This document shows, in pieces, positions 42,595 through 51,976 of a stretch of 64,000 bases of DNA (position 1 is its first letter; every line of letters starts with the position of its first letter). A model generated the notes under the pieces. The model was given only the letters and a program-made list of their open reading frames with translations. It did no database searches and was not told the DNA's origin. The stretch comes from Flavobacteriales bacterium. GTDB taxonomy: Bacteria; Bacteroidota; Bacteroidia; NS11-12g; UBA9320. The translations under genes and the position numbers were made by a program. Location: positions 744,001-808,000 of the forward strand of contig JACJZU010000001.1 in the NCBI GenBank assembly GCA_020635435.1. The letters run 5' to 3'.

Positions 42595-43982
42595 AAATCG
42601 ATCGGATTTAAAAGGGGTTCAGGGCAACGATCATGTCGGGGTGCAAGCTTAAATCGAAGCTTTTTGGCAAATAATCCGATCACCTTGTCTTCCAATTCGG
42701 ATGTAGATCTGTTCTGAAATCCACGGGTTTGAACGATGGTCCCCCGACGAACTTCAATTGTGATACATGGTATGTATTCAACACCTTTGCGAACCCGCAG
42801 CCCGAATACACGCTTCATACGACTGGCATAATATAGCGTGCGTTCAGCTACGCAGTGTTGGAGCTGGTTTGCCTCCTTGATCAACTCTTTGTGCGAACCC
42901 AGTTCGTCTATTCGGTACGATTCATTTCCCAGATCGATGAACAGGGACTCCTTCAGTCCTTTATCCCAAATGAATTCATCCATATATACGTGCGTAAAGT
43001 CCTTATCGTTTGACAAGGTAACATCGATGGCCTTTTGAACAAGGCTCTCGAAACTCTTCACTTTCAGGGGGTATAGATAGCCGTTCGAGTACCGGTCATC
43101 CTCAAATTCCTGAACGAGATAATGGTACCAATGAACATTCCGACTATTACTATTCGTCGCACAGATCTCAACGAAACGCCTCCAGAAATTCAGATCTAAC
43201 ATGAAAATGTCCGGATCTTTCCTCATGTATTCAGAGAAAAAGACGATCTGCGAGAACACATCTGCGCTATTCTCTACTCCGTTGGTTAACTTCACCAACA
43301 GAATCATTTTTCTCAGAAACTTCCTGGGACTAAATGTTGCAATGAACTCTACACATGGGTTCAATTCTTCGGGGAAAGCGTAAAAGAGTGTGTGAAATTC
43401 CTCCCTACTCACCGGGTATGGAAGATTATTGCGTACACTTTTACCCTCAAAGAAATCCATCAACACCTCAAGTGCCTCTGCGTCCAGCGTATAAACACGC
43501 CTCGTGAAGATCCTGGGCTCGTCATATCGGAGAAAAAGAGCACAAAACAGATAGCGCTCGTCTTGCAGTTCATCAATGCTCGATCTGTTGACTACCTCCT
43601 CGATCGAATAACGACATCTATTTCTGTAAATCCCATAGATCAGTGCAAGGTTTATCAGGCTTTCGTGAACGATCTCCATATCAAAAAGGGAGATGCCATT
43701 TTCAAGATAATGGCGGGTCAACACTTCAAGGAATTCAACGCTCCGTGCAAATTGCTCTTTTGTTTGACTGCGAAAAAGATCAAATGCATTCGGGTAATAC
43801 TCAAAGGGTGGAGGTTCAGATTTCCAATTAATATAATCCTTCAGGGCTTTAGGATTGTATTCAGACCCCAAGGGATATACCTTTTTAAATTCAGGCCCAT
43901 AATTGCAAATGCCTGTGAGTTGTTTATACCTATACAGATCCGTGTAGGTGTATTCGTGCTTTGGTTGATCCAGAAAATTCAT
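42591..43982 (-). CDS. PcfJ-like protein
   Basis: 463 aa, soluble. The C-terminal third carries the PcfJ-like signature: LIKEANQLQHCVAERTLYYA, FGLRVRKGVEYIPCITIEVR and GTIVQTRGFQNRSTSELE. The N-terminal two thirds are helical and rich in aromatic residues, without a recognised domain. PcfJ proteins were first noted on conjugative plasmids and in mobile elements, but their role is unknown. No other conjugation genes are visible, so this may be a chromosomal family member or an accessory remnant. A 567-base gap lies upstream. Confidence 0.7.
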   Translation of the reverse strand: MNFLDQPKHEYTYTDLYRYKQLTGICNYGPEFKKVYPLGSEYNPKALKDYINWKSEPPPFEYYPNAFDLFRSQTKEQFARSVEFLEVLTRHYLENGISLFDMEIVHESLINLALIYGIYRNRCRYSIEEVVNRSSIDELQDERYLFCALFLRYDEPRIFTRRVYTLDAEALEVLMDFFEGKSVRNNLPYPVSREEFHTLFYAFPEELNPCVEFIATFSPRKFLRKMILLVKLTNGVENSADVFSQIVFFSEYMRKDPDIFMLDLNFWRRFVEICATNSNSRNVHWYHYLVQEFEDDRYSNGYLYPLKVKSFESLVQKAIDVTLSNDKDFTHVYMDEFIWDKGLKESLFIDLGNESYRIDELGSHKELIKEANQLQHCVAERTLYYASRMKRVFGLRVRKGVEYIPCITIEVRRGTIVQTRGFQNRSTSELEDKVIGLFAKKLRFKLAPRHDRCPEPLLNPIDF

Positions 43983-44549
43983 ATCGGACAGTCCCCCTAC
44001 TTAACCTTGAACCCTTTATCAAAAAAAATTCCCATAATGCATCGGAGCATCATTTTCCGATGCTCTTCAATTCGCTCTTTGTCTATGCCAAATTTTCAAA
44101 AATGGACTCCTCACTTTATGCACTTGTTCATAAATTTCAACATTACTTATTCACAAAATCAGCCCGCAATTAGTAATTCCTCAGGAATACTTGAGCTCCT
44201 GTTTCATCTTCATTTATGGGGATCCGCAGAGAAGGCTGACCTTGTGTGAAAGCCTTACGGTCAGACAAAGTCGGTTTAATGCCATATTTAACTGGATGTA
44301 AACTAAAGAAAAACGGTTGATGGTTTTTGGTCGGGATGCCATTATTTTAGTTAAAGTAACGCTGTACACGCGCGATCTTATGGCTTTAAGTATCTGAAAA
44401 CACGGTTGATGTGATCCTGCTACTCAAGGATCAGTATCTAGATCCCTGCTTTTGCACAATTGAAATAGTGGAGAATTATTTTGCCATATAGGGTCAGGGG
44501 TATTGTTTGATAATTCCTAATGGTTTGATTTGTCCGAAAGATTTCTTTC
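43983..44549. other. Intergenic stretch, no gene seen
   Basis: 567 bases between divergent PcfJ-like and WYL genes. At 44039-44065 two competing hairpins overlap: GCATCGGA/TCCGATGC and GAGCATC/GATGCTC, so only one can form at a time. At 44232-44264 AAGGC/GCCTT and TGACC/GGTCA interleave. No convincing promoter match or open frame was found. Confidence 0.5.
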
Positions 44550-45479
44550 ATGTACAATCAGAAGCGGATTTACAGGGTTTTTCAGCTCATCAATTTCCTC
44601 AAGGCATCACCTCCCAAGAGTTGCCGAAATCTTGCCGGCATGTTGGAGATCTCTGAACGATCCGTATACCGCTACCTGGATCTGCTGAGCGAGATCGGAT
44701 TTCCGGTTATCAAAGACGAGAATGGGCGATATCTGATCGAATCCGGAATTGGCGAACTTACTGCCCCCTTTACCGAACAGGAGATCGATTTTCTGATGAA
44801 GATGTTGTACTCCGTTGGCAATGACAACCATCTGAGTCAAAGCATAGTACAGAAAATTTCAGGATACTCTGAAGTGCAAGTTGGCACCAATCACGTTTTC
44901 AAGGCTCATCTCGCCAGGATAATTGACGATCTCACCAAAGCCATTCTAAACAGGAAACAAGTGATCCTGAAGAATTACTTCTCAGCCAATTCACAGAGTA
45001 TCTCCGACAGGGTCGTTGAACCTTTTTGTTTTACCGATAACTATACTTCGCTCTCGGCATTCGAGCCCGAGAGTATGGAAAATAAATATTTCAACATTGA
45101 GCGTATCTCAGCGGTTGAGATCCTTTCAAGGGAATGGGAATTTGAGGATCGTCATGAATTCTACAAACCGGATGTTTTCGGTTTTCAAAGCAAGGACCTT
45201 GGAAAGATCATCGAAATGAATTTGAGCCTGCGGGCCTGTTTGCTTCTAAAAGAAGAATACCCAATGAGTCGTTTGTTCATCGAACGACTACCCGATTCGA
45301 ACCTTTACCGCTTCAAAACAAAGGTTCAGGATTTCAAAGCTCCCGGCCGTTTTGTGTTGGGGTTTCCCGGAGAAGTTGAGGTAATTGGTTCAAATGAATT
45401 CCTCGAATATCTCAATCAGATCCGCAGCATGAAATTCGATGCCGAACAACCCGACCTGGCCTCAGACATGCTCAAATGA
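44550..45479 (+). CDS. HTH/WYL-domain transcriptional regulator
   Basis: 309 aa. An N-terminal winged helix-turn-helix of DeoR type (about 5-60, RVFQLINFLKASPPKSCRNLA then LEISERSVYRYLDLLSEIGF). The middle and C-terminal parts follow the WYL arrangement, with DNYTSLSAFEPES and NKYFNIERISAVEIL as the ligand-binding core and a WCX-like tail. WYL regulators sense nucleotides or other ligands. It stands 232 bases upstream of korA on the same strand, so it is the nearest candidate regulator of the kor-rnf operon; that is inference. Confidence 0.82.
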   Translation: MYNQKRIYRVFQLINFLKASPPKSCRNLAGMLEISERSVYRYLDLLSEIGFPVIKDENGRYLIESGIGELTAPFTEQEIDFLMKMLYSVGNDNHLSQSIVQKISGYSEVQVGTNHVFKAHLARIIDDLTKAILNRKQVILKNYFSANSQSISDRVVEPFCFTDNYTSLSAFEPESMENKYFNIERISAVEILSREWEFEDRHEFYKPDVFGFQSKDLGKIIEMNLSLRACLLLKEEYPMSRLFIERLPDSNLYRFKTKVQDFKAPGRFVLGFPGEVEVIGSNEFLEYLNQIRSMKFDAEQPDLASDMLK

Positions 45480-45490
45480 TACTGTAGGAC

Positions 45491-45515
45491 CGATCGGGTT
45501 CAGATCGACTTTTTT
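45491..45515 (+). terminator. Weak terminator after the WYL gene
   Basis: A 5-bp stem CGATC/GATCG with a 7-base loop is followed by ACTTTTTTC, 11 bases after the WYL stop codon. The short stem makes it uncertain. Confidence 0.4.
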
Positions 45516-45541
45516 CATACAAGTTCAATACGGGTAATGCG

Positions 45542-45592
45542 CGCAGTTCCCGGAGGAAAAACCTTCGGACGAACTGCGATTTAATCGCGATT
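45542..45592 (+). promoter_or_regulatory. Strong hairpin and palindrome in the leader of the kor-rnf operon
   Basis: CGCAGTTC (45542-45549) pairs with GAACTGCG (45571-45578), and the inner CCGGAGG pairs with CCTTCGG around an AAAAA loop. This gives a 15-bp two-part stem with a 2-base bulge. The perfect palindrome AATCGCGATT follows at 45583-45592. There is no T run after it, so it is more likely an operator, attenuator or leader structure than a terminator. korA begins 120 bases further on. Confidence 0.5.
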
Positions 45593-45711
45593 TTGTGTCA
45601 AAAACCACATTCGTTGGCGAAAACGTGCAATACGTCATGCGCTTAACTGAAGTTCATCATATCAATTCCACTCCCCGTGCTGAATCTTCGGAAATTCAAA
45701 TTGATTGAATT

Positions 45712-47625
45712 ATGGATGCAGTTATCGGAAACGGAACGGAACAGGACATTATGCTGGAACCTGTGGTTCTCGACGAGGCGATCATAGAAATCGTGAGCGA
45801 CTCCGGTGAAGGAGCGCAAAAATGCGGACAGAGTTTGGGGGCAATCTCTGCACGAATGGGTAATGGTGTTTGGACAGTAGAGATCATACCCGCGGAAATT
45901 CAGCCACCTGCCCGTTCCAGAGCCGGTGCGTCCGGGATCCGCGTGCGGATCGGTTCGGAGAAGATCACCAACATGGGCGATCATGCCCAGCTTGTCGTGG
46001 CCCTGAATGAACAGGTTCTGTACGGTAGGTTGGAACAAAAGGCCTACAAGCCCGGAACCTACTTGCTGATCGAAAACAAATGGGCGAATGACCCGCTTGA
46101 GGAGATCCGCACGGCATATACGGAAGATGTTGCCAAGTTCCGTGAAATGGGAGCTGCTGTGTACGAGATCCCAATGGAAGAAGAGTGTTTGAAAGTAGTT
46201 CGCGATGCCCGAAAAGGGAAGAACATGTGGGTGCTTGGAATGCTTTGCTACATCTATGATCGTGACATGAATGAGGCTCGCAGCCAGATCCGAAAGATCT
46301 TTAAGAAAAAGGCAGAGAAGATCGTCACCGACAATATCGGTTTGCTCGAATCGGGTTACAACTGGGCAAGGGCCAATATGGATCTCCACTTCTCCATACC
46401 CTCCATGGCCACGGATGAGGAAATGGTGGTAATGAATGGCAATGAGGCCATCGCTTTAGGTGCTATGGCTGCCGGTTTTGATGTGTGTTCCATGTATCCG
46501 ATCACTCCTGCCACCTCCGTTTCCCACGGTTTAGCGGAAATGATGGAATCGGCAGGAGGGAAAGTCCATCAGGCGGAAGATGAAATTGCCGCAATCGGAT
46601 TTGCGATCGGTTGTTCCTACGCCGGAAAAACAGCACTTACCGTTACATCCGGCCCGGGGATCGCTTTGAAAACAGAATTTATCGGACTCGCGGTAATGGC
46701 CGAAATCCCGTTGGTTATTGTGGACGTGCAGCGCGGAGGCCCTTCGACCGGACTACCAACAAAAGTTGAACAGGGCGATTTGCTTTCCGTACTCTACGGA
46801 GCGGCAGGTGATGCCCCTAAGGTGATCATAGCCCCTTCAACCATTGAGGAGTGTTTTCAGTTTGTTATCCTCGCCCGTAAACTGGCCGAATCCTTCAGAA
46901 CCCCGGTATTTGTGCTTACCGACGCCAATCTCGCAACAGGAGTTCAGCCCTTCCCACGACCCAAAGTGTCGAAGGACTGGTTTGCGCCTTCCATCGATCA
47001 AACTCCCTGGACCGAAGGCTTAAGTCCTTATGCCTGGGATCCACAAACCGGTTTAAGTAAACGGCCAATACCCGGACAAAAAGGCGGAATGTTCACAGTT
47101 ACAGGTCTGGCCCACGACGAAGACAGCCATGTGGCCTACGACCCTTCTATCAACCAAAGGGCCGCAGAGGCAAGAAGCCGCAAATTGGCTGCTCTTCAGC
47201 AATCACTGAAACCGCCGAAAGTATTTGGTGCAGAAGAAGGCGACCTGCTGTTGGTAGGGTGGGGATCCACACGCGGAGCGATCGAGGAAGCTGTCAAAAA
47301 AGCACGTGCCGATGGGTTGAGCGTGAGCAGTTTACATCTGCATTTTCTGAGTCCAATGGAACCCGATCTGAAGAAGATCATGCAGCGATTCCAAAAGGTT
47401 GTTACAGTTGAGCTCAACTACAGCGATACCGTTGGTCGACCACTCATTACCTATGAAAACCGACGTTATGCTCAGCTCGCCACCGTATTGAGAGCACAGA
47501 CACTCATCGACATAGATTGCTACAGTAATGTTTACGGACAGCCAATGAGTCCGATCCGAATTTATAACATGGTCAAACGCATGTTTGCCCAATATCAACA
47601 ACAATTAAAAGAACAACAGTCATGA
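45712..47625 (+). CDS. korA: 2-oxoacid:ferredoxin oxidoreductase, fused gamma-alpha subunit (KorA)
   Basis: 637 aa. With KorB it oxidises a 2-oxoacid (probably 2-oxoglutarate) and CoA to acyl-CoA and CO2, reducing ferredoxin. The N-terminal gamma domain (about 20-200) has SGEGAQKCGQSLGAISARMG; the alpha domain (about 215-400) has the pyrimidine-binding stretch MYPITPATSVSHGLAEMM, QAEDEIAAIGFAIGCSYAG, TSGPGIALKTEFIGLAVMAE and VQRGGPSTGLPTKVEQGDL; the C-terminal part has LLVGWGSTRGAIEEAV. Gamma-alpha fusion is the common form in Bacteroidota and Actinobacteria. Substrate assignment to 2-oxoglutarate is by similarity. Confidence 0.9.
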   Translation: MDAVIGNGTEQDIMLEPVVLDEAIIEIVSDSGEGAQKCGQSLGAISARMGNGVWTVEIIPAEIQPPARSRAGASGIRVRIGSEKITNMGDHAQLVVALNEQVLYGRLEQKAYKPGTYLLIENKWANDPLEEIRTAYTEDVAKFREMGAAVYEIPMEEECLKVVRDARKGKNMWVLGMLCYIYDRDMNEARSQIRKIFKKKAEKIVTDNIGLLESGYNWARANMDLHFSIPSMATDEEMVVMNGNEAIALGAMAAGFDVCSMYPITPATSVSHGLAEMMESAGGKVHQAEDEIAAIGFAIGCSYAGKTALTVTSGPGIALKTEFIGLAVMAEIPLVIVDVQRGGPSTGLPTKVEQGDLLSVLYGAAGDAPKVIIAPSTIEECFQFVILARKLAESFRTPVFVLTDANLATGVQPFPRPKVSKDWFAPSIDQTPWTEGLSPYAWDPQTGLSKRPIPGQKGGMFTVTGLAHDEDSHVAYDPSINQRAAEARSRKLAALQQSLKPPKVFGAEEGDLLLVGWGSTRGAIEEAVKKARADGLSVSSLHLHFLSPMEPDLKKIMQRFQKVVTVELNYSDTVGRPLITYENRRYAQLATVLRAQTLIDIDCYSNVYGQPMSPIRIYNMVKRMFAQYQQQLKEQQS

Positions 47626-48578
47626 TAGGTATCAAAGCAGACCTTATTGATCTCGACCTTCCCGAAGTTTATTACAGCATACAGGACTACGAAAGCAGTA
47701 CGGCACGATGGTGTCCGGGTTGTGGTGATCATGCCATCCTAACAGCCGTTCAAAAGTTATGCAGGGAAGAACAACTGCCCCCTGAAAAGACGGTTTTCGT
47801 TTCGGGGATCGGGTGTAGCAGCAGATTTCCACATTACATGAAGACCTACGGATTTCATGGTTTGCATGGCAGGGCATTCCCGGTGGCGGAAGGCGTTAAA
47901 TTCCGGCGACCCGATCTGGATGTTTTCGTGATCACGGGCGATGGAGATTGTTGCTCCATCGGAGCCGGACATTGGGTACATGCCCTCCGATACAATATGA
48001 AAATGGTGGCTCTCCTCTTCGATAATTCGATCTATGGTTTAACCAAGAAACAAACCTCACCCACCAGTCCGCTTGGCACAAGTTCAAACACGCACCCCCG
48101 GGGATCCGTGTTACCTCCAATGAATCCAATTCAAACGACGCTTGGATTCACCAATGTGTCCTTCGTGGCACAAACTGCCGACTGGCAGCCGGCGCATATG
48201 TACGAGACCATTAAAAAAGCCCATCAGCACCCGGGATTTGCCTTTGTGCGCATCCTTCAACGCTGCCCGATCTGGATGAAGGATGGATTCTGTGCCGATG
48301 TTGGAAATAGGGACATGTTGGCTCTGCTCGATCATGAAGATGGTATCGAAGTTACCGATGAGGTTCGCAATTCCTTCCCGACCATTATCAAACACGACCC
48401 TGCCGACATCAATAATGCCCGATTCTATGCGGAACTTGAAGATCAGGTAGCTATCGGACTCTTTTATCAGGATAAGAATGCGCCACGCTACGATCTCTAT
48501 GGAACCAGCAATCTGGATATGACCAACGATGAACGACTGGCGGGTTTGAACGCCCACCTCGATCGCTTCGCCATTTAA
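47622..48578 (+). CDS. korB: 2-oxoacid:ferredoxin oxidoreductase beta subunit (KorB)
   Basis: The thiamine-diphosphate-binding subunit (318 aa). Motifs: RWCPGCGDHAILTAVQ (Cys ligands and TPP region), VSGIGCSSRFPHYMKTYGFH, and the TPP/Mg2+ loop TGDGDCCSIGAGHWVHALR, then DNSIYGLTKKQTSPTS. It overlaps korA by ATGA and ends 9 bases before the next gene. KorB lacks its own ferredoxin domain, so electrons must leave via an external carrier; the neighbouring iron-sulphur proteins are obvious candidates. Confidence 0.93.
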   Translation: MIGIKADLIDLDLPEVYYSIQDYESSTARWCPGCGDHAILTAVQKLCREEQLPPEKTVFVSGIGCSSRFPHYMKTYGFHGLHGRAFPVAEGVKFRRPDLDVFVITGDGDCCSIGAGHWVHALRYNMKMVALLFDNSIYGLTKKQTSPTSPLGTSSNTHPRGSVLPPMNPIQTTLGFTNVSFVAQTADWQPAHMYETIKKAHQHPGFAFVRILQRCPIWMKDGFCADVGNRDMLALLDHEDGIEVTDEVRNSFPTIIKHDPADINNARFYAELEDQVAIGLFYQDKNAPRYDLYGTSNLDMTNDERLAGLNAHLDRFAI

Positions 48579-48587
48579 ACTTCCGCC

Positions 48588-51074
48588 ATGTCCAAAGAGA
48601 TCTCATTCAGCGAATTCCTGAAAGAAGGTACCTTCAGGGAAGACAAAGTAGCCCGGCGATTAGAGGAACGGAAGATCAAGCGACCAATTCATCTGGAAGC
48701 TGAAGATGTGGCCTCCGAAAAAGAAATCAAGGATTTCTGGAAAGTCCTCCGACAGTTTTACCGAACGGGTGAAAAACCGGAAATGCATAATGGCGTTCTG
48801 GTACCCGCCCTCTTGGCACCATACCTCGAGAGTGGCATCTGGGATACGGATTACCCATTCTATTGCCCGGCGAACGGGGAATCACCCAACTCGTTGGAAA
48901 AGGTACTTCAGAACACCTTCAACCTGACATTCGGGGAAAAAGCTCCCAAGATCCTGGGGCAGAACCTGCCCAGACTCTTATCCTATTTCCGGGAAGTAGC
49001 TTCTTTACAAAAAGGGTCTTACGATTTTGACCCGATCCGCGATGCCGCAATTGCCAAGCTTGGCCAATTGGACGTACACCACGAAGAAGGGGAGCGATTC
49101 CGCAAGGATCTGGCAGATTTTAATGCCAGACTTCCTATTGGTGGAAAGCTGTACAACTTCCACCATTCTGCTCCACTGTATTTCATAGGGGAACATCTTC
49201 AGGATAAAAAACGCCTGCGCTCGGCTTTTGTATCTGCAGTTCAAAAGCAGATCTCCAAACTTGAAGAAAGACTCTTTCAAGAAACCGAGAAGGCAGGTCG
49301 AAAACTCGTTAAAAAGGAGGATCTGGATTTCGCCAATGAATTCCTGGTGCTCGATAAGATCGAGGAACTCAGTCCGAAAAAAGGGTCCGAACTCATGTCG
49401 GAATCACGCATCAATCGCATTAAGACGCTTATAGACCTGTTGCGCTCTGTGGAATTCGACTGGAATGTAGAGAAACCCTACCTCGTAACTACGCAGGATC
49501 GGGCGGAAATACACGAATTGAAAGAGATCTTTCCGAATGCAACCCTTGAGGAAACTGATCTGAAAAATGCATTTGAACTTGCCAGAAAGGAGTTCGATCG
49601 CAACATCAATAAATTCACCACTCAGATCATCGCCCACCGTAAAGCAGCTCTGGAGCTGGACGATCAATACGTCGTCGACGTACACGACGATTATTTTAAT
49701 CATCTCAAATGGTTCAAATTGAGTCAAGACGAGCTCAATCTTTTTCACCCCATAGTATTGATCACCTCCTCAACAGCTCTTTTAGGCGATGGATTGAGTT
49801 GCCTCAGCGACTGTTTGAGTTCCAACAAACTCATTAAAGTGGTTGCCCTCACGGACCGAACCGCAAGCCAGGCCGACCCCGATGTACACTGGGAAGAAGC
49901 ATCGCGATCATTCCGAAAGGAACTTGCCGCATTGAGCATATCCCACCGATCTGCCCATACCTTGCAATGCGGAAGCGATCAGAGCAAATTGCTCTTCGAC
50001 GGTATCGGGGCATCCATGCGTGCCAATACGCCATCGGTCATGCAAATTCTCGTTCCTGCAATTGGTTCCGATACACGCATCAATTTGCTCAAGATCAACG
50101 CTGCCGTTGAAAGTCGGTACTTCCCCTATTTGAGTTATGATATCGAGAAAGGCGAACAATGGGGAAGCAGATTCGACATCTCCGGTAATCCTCAACCGGA
50201 CAAGAACTGGCCTACGTATTCATTCAAGTACGAAGATGTGGATGGTGCTCCACGCGAAATGCAAGTGTCCTTCACATATGCCGATTATAAAGCTCTTACA
50301 CGCGAAAAAATTGACGAATTGTTCATAGTTCCTGAAGCCTATGCCACCGAACACCTGATCCCGGTTAATGAGTTCCTTGAACTTAGGGACGATGAACTTA
50401 GTGGAAAGGTTCCATTCATTTGGCTTGTTGATGAACAAAGGCGATTGAAACGTGGGGCTATGCCCTATATGTGGGCCGTTTCCTGCCAGGAACGCCTGGA
50501 CTACTGGAATTTCATTCAGGAATTGGGTGGATTGAACTCCTACCACGTAAACGAGGCTCTCTACAAAGCCAAAACAACCTGGGATGCGGAAAAAGAAAGG
50601 GAAATCGATGCCTTGAAGGCAAGCTTTGAACGGGAGATCGCTGTCGCACGGGAATCTGCTGCAGGTGAAGCCATGGAACGACTGGCCGACGTATTGCTCA
50701 ATCTGGATGATCTTCCCTTGCAATCATCTTCCAAAGTAGTTGCCAAAACTTCGGCGGTAATATCAACATCTGAACCCGATACAGAGCAGGAAAAGGTCGA
50801 GGAAAAAACGGTACCGAAAGCAGCATCAAGCGAGGCCTGGCTGGAAACATTCCGATGCACTTCCTGCAACGATTGCGTAGATAAATACCCACTTCAGTTC
50901 AAATACAACGAAGACAAACAGGCCGTGATACAGGATGCCAAGGCGGGTACTTATGCCAATTTAGTTCAGGCCGCTGAGAATTGTCCGGCCCAATGTATCC
51001 ACCCCGGTAGTCCTTTCAATCCGGATGAACCGCACCTCGACGAATGGGTGAAGCGGGCAGAACCTTTTAACTGA
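48588..51074 (+). CDS. Large PFOR-like protein with C-terminal single-cluster ferredoxin domain
   Basis: 828 aa. Residues about 45-100 (IKDFWKVLRQFYRTGEK, then VLVPALLAPYLES) resemble the stretch that precedes the ferredoxin domain in very large PFOR-like proteins, but the cluster cysteines are gone. Residues about 385-480 resemble the TPP domain of PFOR (VLITSSTALLGDGLSCL, VVALTDRTASQ), with TPP-binding residues not evident. A charged coil follows, then a ferredoxin-like end (755-828): Cys 757, 760, 763 in CTSCNDC and Cys 799 in NCPAQC, enough for one [4Fe-4S]. Its middle is paralogous to the second giant protein at 51977. Role inferred: electron transfer or scaffold between KorAB and Rnf. 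Confidence 0.65.
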   Translation: MSKEISFSEFLKEGTFREDKVARRLEERKIKRPIHLEAEDVASEKEIKDFWKVLRQFYRTGEKPEMHNGVLVPALLAPYLESGIWDTDYPFYCPANGESPNSLEKVLQNTFNLTFGEKAPKILGQNLPRLLSYFREVASLQKGSYDFDPIRDAAIAKLGQLDVHHEEGERFRKDLADFNARLPIGGKLYNFHHSAPLYFIGEHLQDKKRLRSAFVSAVQKQISKLEERLFQETEKAGRKLVKKEDLDFANEFLVLDKIEELSPKKGSELMSESRINRIKTLIDLLRSVEFDWNVEKPYLVTTQDRAEIHELKEIFPNATLEETDLKNAFELARKEFDRNINKFTTQIIAHRKAALELDDQYVVDVHDDYFNHLKWFKLSQDELNLFHPIVLITSSTALLGDGLSCLSDCLSSNKLIKVVALTDRTASQADPDVHWEEASRSFRKELAALSISHRSAHTLQCGSDQSKLLFDGIGASMRANTPSVMQILVPAIGSDTRINLLKINAAVESRYFPYLSYDIEKGEQWGSRFDISGNPQPDKNWPTYSFKYEDVDGAPREMQVSFTYADYKALTREKIDELFIVPEAYATEHLIPVNEFLELRDDELSGKVPFIWLVDEQRRLKRGAMPYMWAVSCQERLDYWNFIQELGGLNSYHVNEALYKAKTTWDAEKEREIDALKASFEREIAVARESAAGEAMERLADVLLNLDDLPLQSSSKVVAKTSAVISTSEPDTEQEKVEEKTVPKAASSEAWLETFRCTSCNDCVDKYPLQFKYNEDKQAVIQDAKAGTYANLVQAAENCPAQCIHPGSPFNPDEPHLDEWVKRAEPFN

Positions 51075-51076
51075 TC

Positions 51077-51970
51077 ATGTTGAGCGAGATCTTCATATCA
51101 ATAGGAATTGTGATGGGTCTGGGACTTCTGTTCTCGACCATTCTTGCCATTTCCTACAAAAAACTAAAGGTTTATGAAGATCCCCGGATCGACCGGGTGG
51201 AGGCCATGTTGCCCGGAGCGAACTGCGGTGCTTGCAGTATGCCAGGTTGCCGCGCTTTTGCCGAAGTTGTCGTAAAAGGAGAATTGCAACCTTCCAAGTG
51301 CACGGTCAGTTCCGAAGAGGCCCTGGACCGAATAGCGAACTACCTTGGTGTTGAGGCCGGAGATGCCGTAAAGATGGTGGCTCGTATCTTATGTGCCGGG
51401 GGTCGGGATGAAGCCCACAATAGGGCAGATTACAAAGGGGGGCTTTCCACTTGTCGTGGTGAAGCTGTAGTAGCCGGTGGACCCAAGGATTGTAATTGGG
51501 GTTGTCTGGGGCTGGGAGACTGTGCTACAATTTGCGATTTCGATGCCATTCGGATGGGCGAAGATGCCCTCCCACACGTAGACCCTTCAAAATGCACGGC
51601 CTGTGGCGATTGTGTCGAAATATGCCCCAAAGATCTCTTTCAGCTTATGCCAATTGAACATAAACTGATCGTACAATGCAAATCACTCCTCGAAGGAACC
51701 GCGGCCACCGATAAATGTTCGGTTGCCTGCAATGCATGCGGAAGATGTGCTGCAGATGCCGCTCCCGGCTTGATCGAGATCCGAAATGGCCTGGCAAGGA
51801 TCAACTACGGACAATATGAACTGGCAACTCACGGAGCAACGAAACGTTGCCCGACCGGAGCGATAGTCTGGCTGGATTCTGTATCTCAATTTGAATTGAC
51901 TAAATCTGAAACAAATGAACCCGGGCGAGTTGAATTTATTGGATACGACGAGGATACTTATTATCAATAA
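51077..51970 (+). CDS. rnfB: Rnf electron transport complex subunit B
   Basis: 297 aa. One N-terminal membrane helix (IGIVMGLGLLFSTILAISY), then the RnfB-specific cluster site PGANCGACSMPGC (Cys 50, 53, 58, and 75), then further motifs: CNWGCLGLGDCATIC, CTACGDCVEICP and CNACGRC, with a last pair in KRCPTGAI. RnfB takes electrons from ferredoxin and passes them into the membrane complex. It begins 2 bases after the preceding gene and ends 6 bases before the next. Confidence 0.93.
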   Translation: MLSEIFISIGIVMGLGLLFSTILAISYKKLKVYEDPRIDRVEAMLPGANCGACSMPGCRAFAEVVVKGELQPSKCTVSSEEALDRIANYLGVEAGDAVKMVARILCAGGRDEAHNRADYKGGLSTCRGEAVVAGGPKDCNWGCLGLGDCATICDFDAIRMGEDALPHVDPSKCTACGDCVEICPKDLFQLMPIEHKLIVQCKSLLEGTAATDKCSVACNACGRCAADAAPGLIEIRNGLARINYGQYELATHGATKRCPTGAIVWLDSVSQFELTKSETNEPGRVEFIGYDEDTYYQ

Positions 51971-51976
51971 CAAGGG

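Noticed and set aside
43392..44249. + strand frame of 285 aa antisense to the PcfJ-like gene
   Set aside because: The minus strand carries the recognisable PcfJ-like motifs; the + frame is hydrophobic and basic without any motif, typical of a shadow.
44232..44264. H-type RNA pseudoknot upstream of the WYL gene
   Set aside because: The two stems interleave but leave no loop between the first strands, which makes the fold sterically unlikely; probably chance.
45643..46389. Minus strand frame of 248 aa antisense to korA
   Set aside because: korA motifs in the + frame are clear, and the antisense product has no family features.
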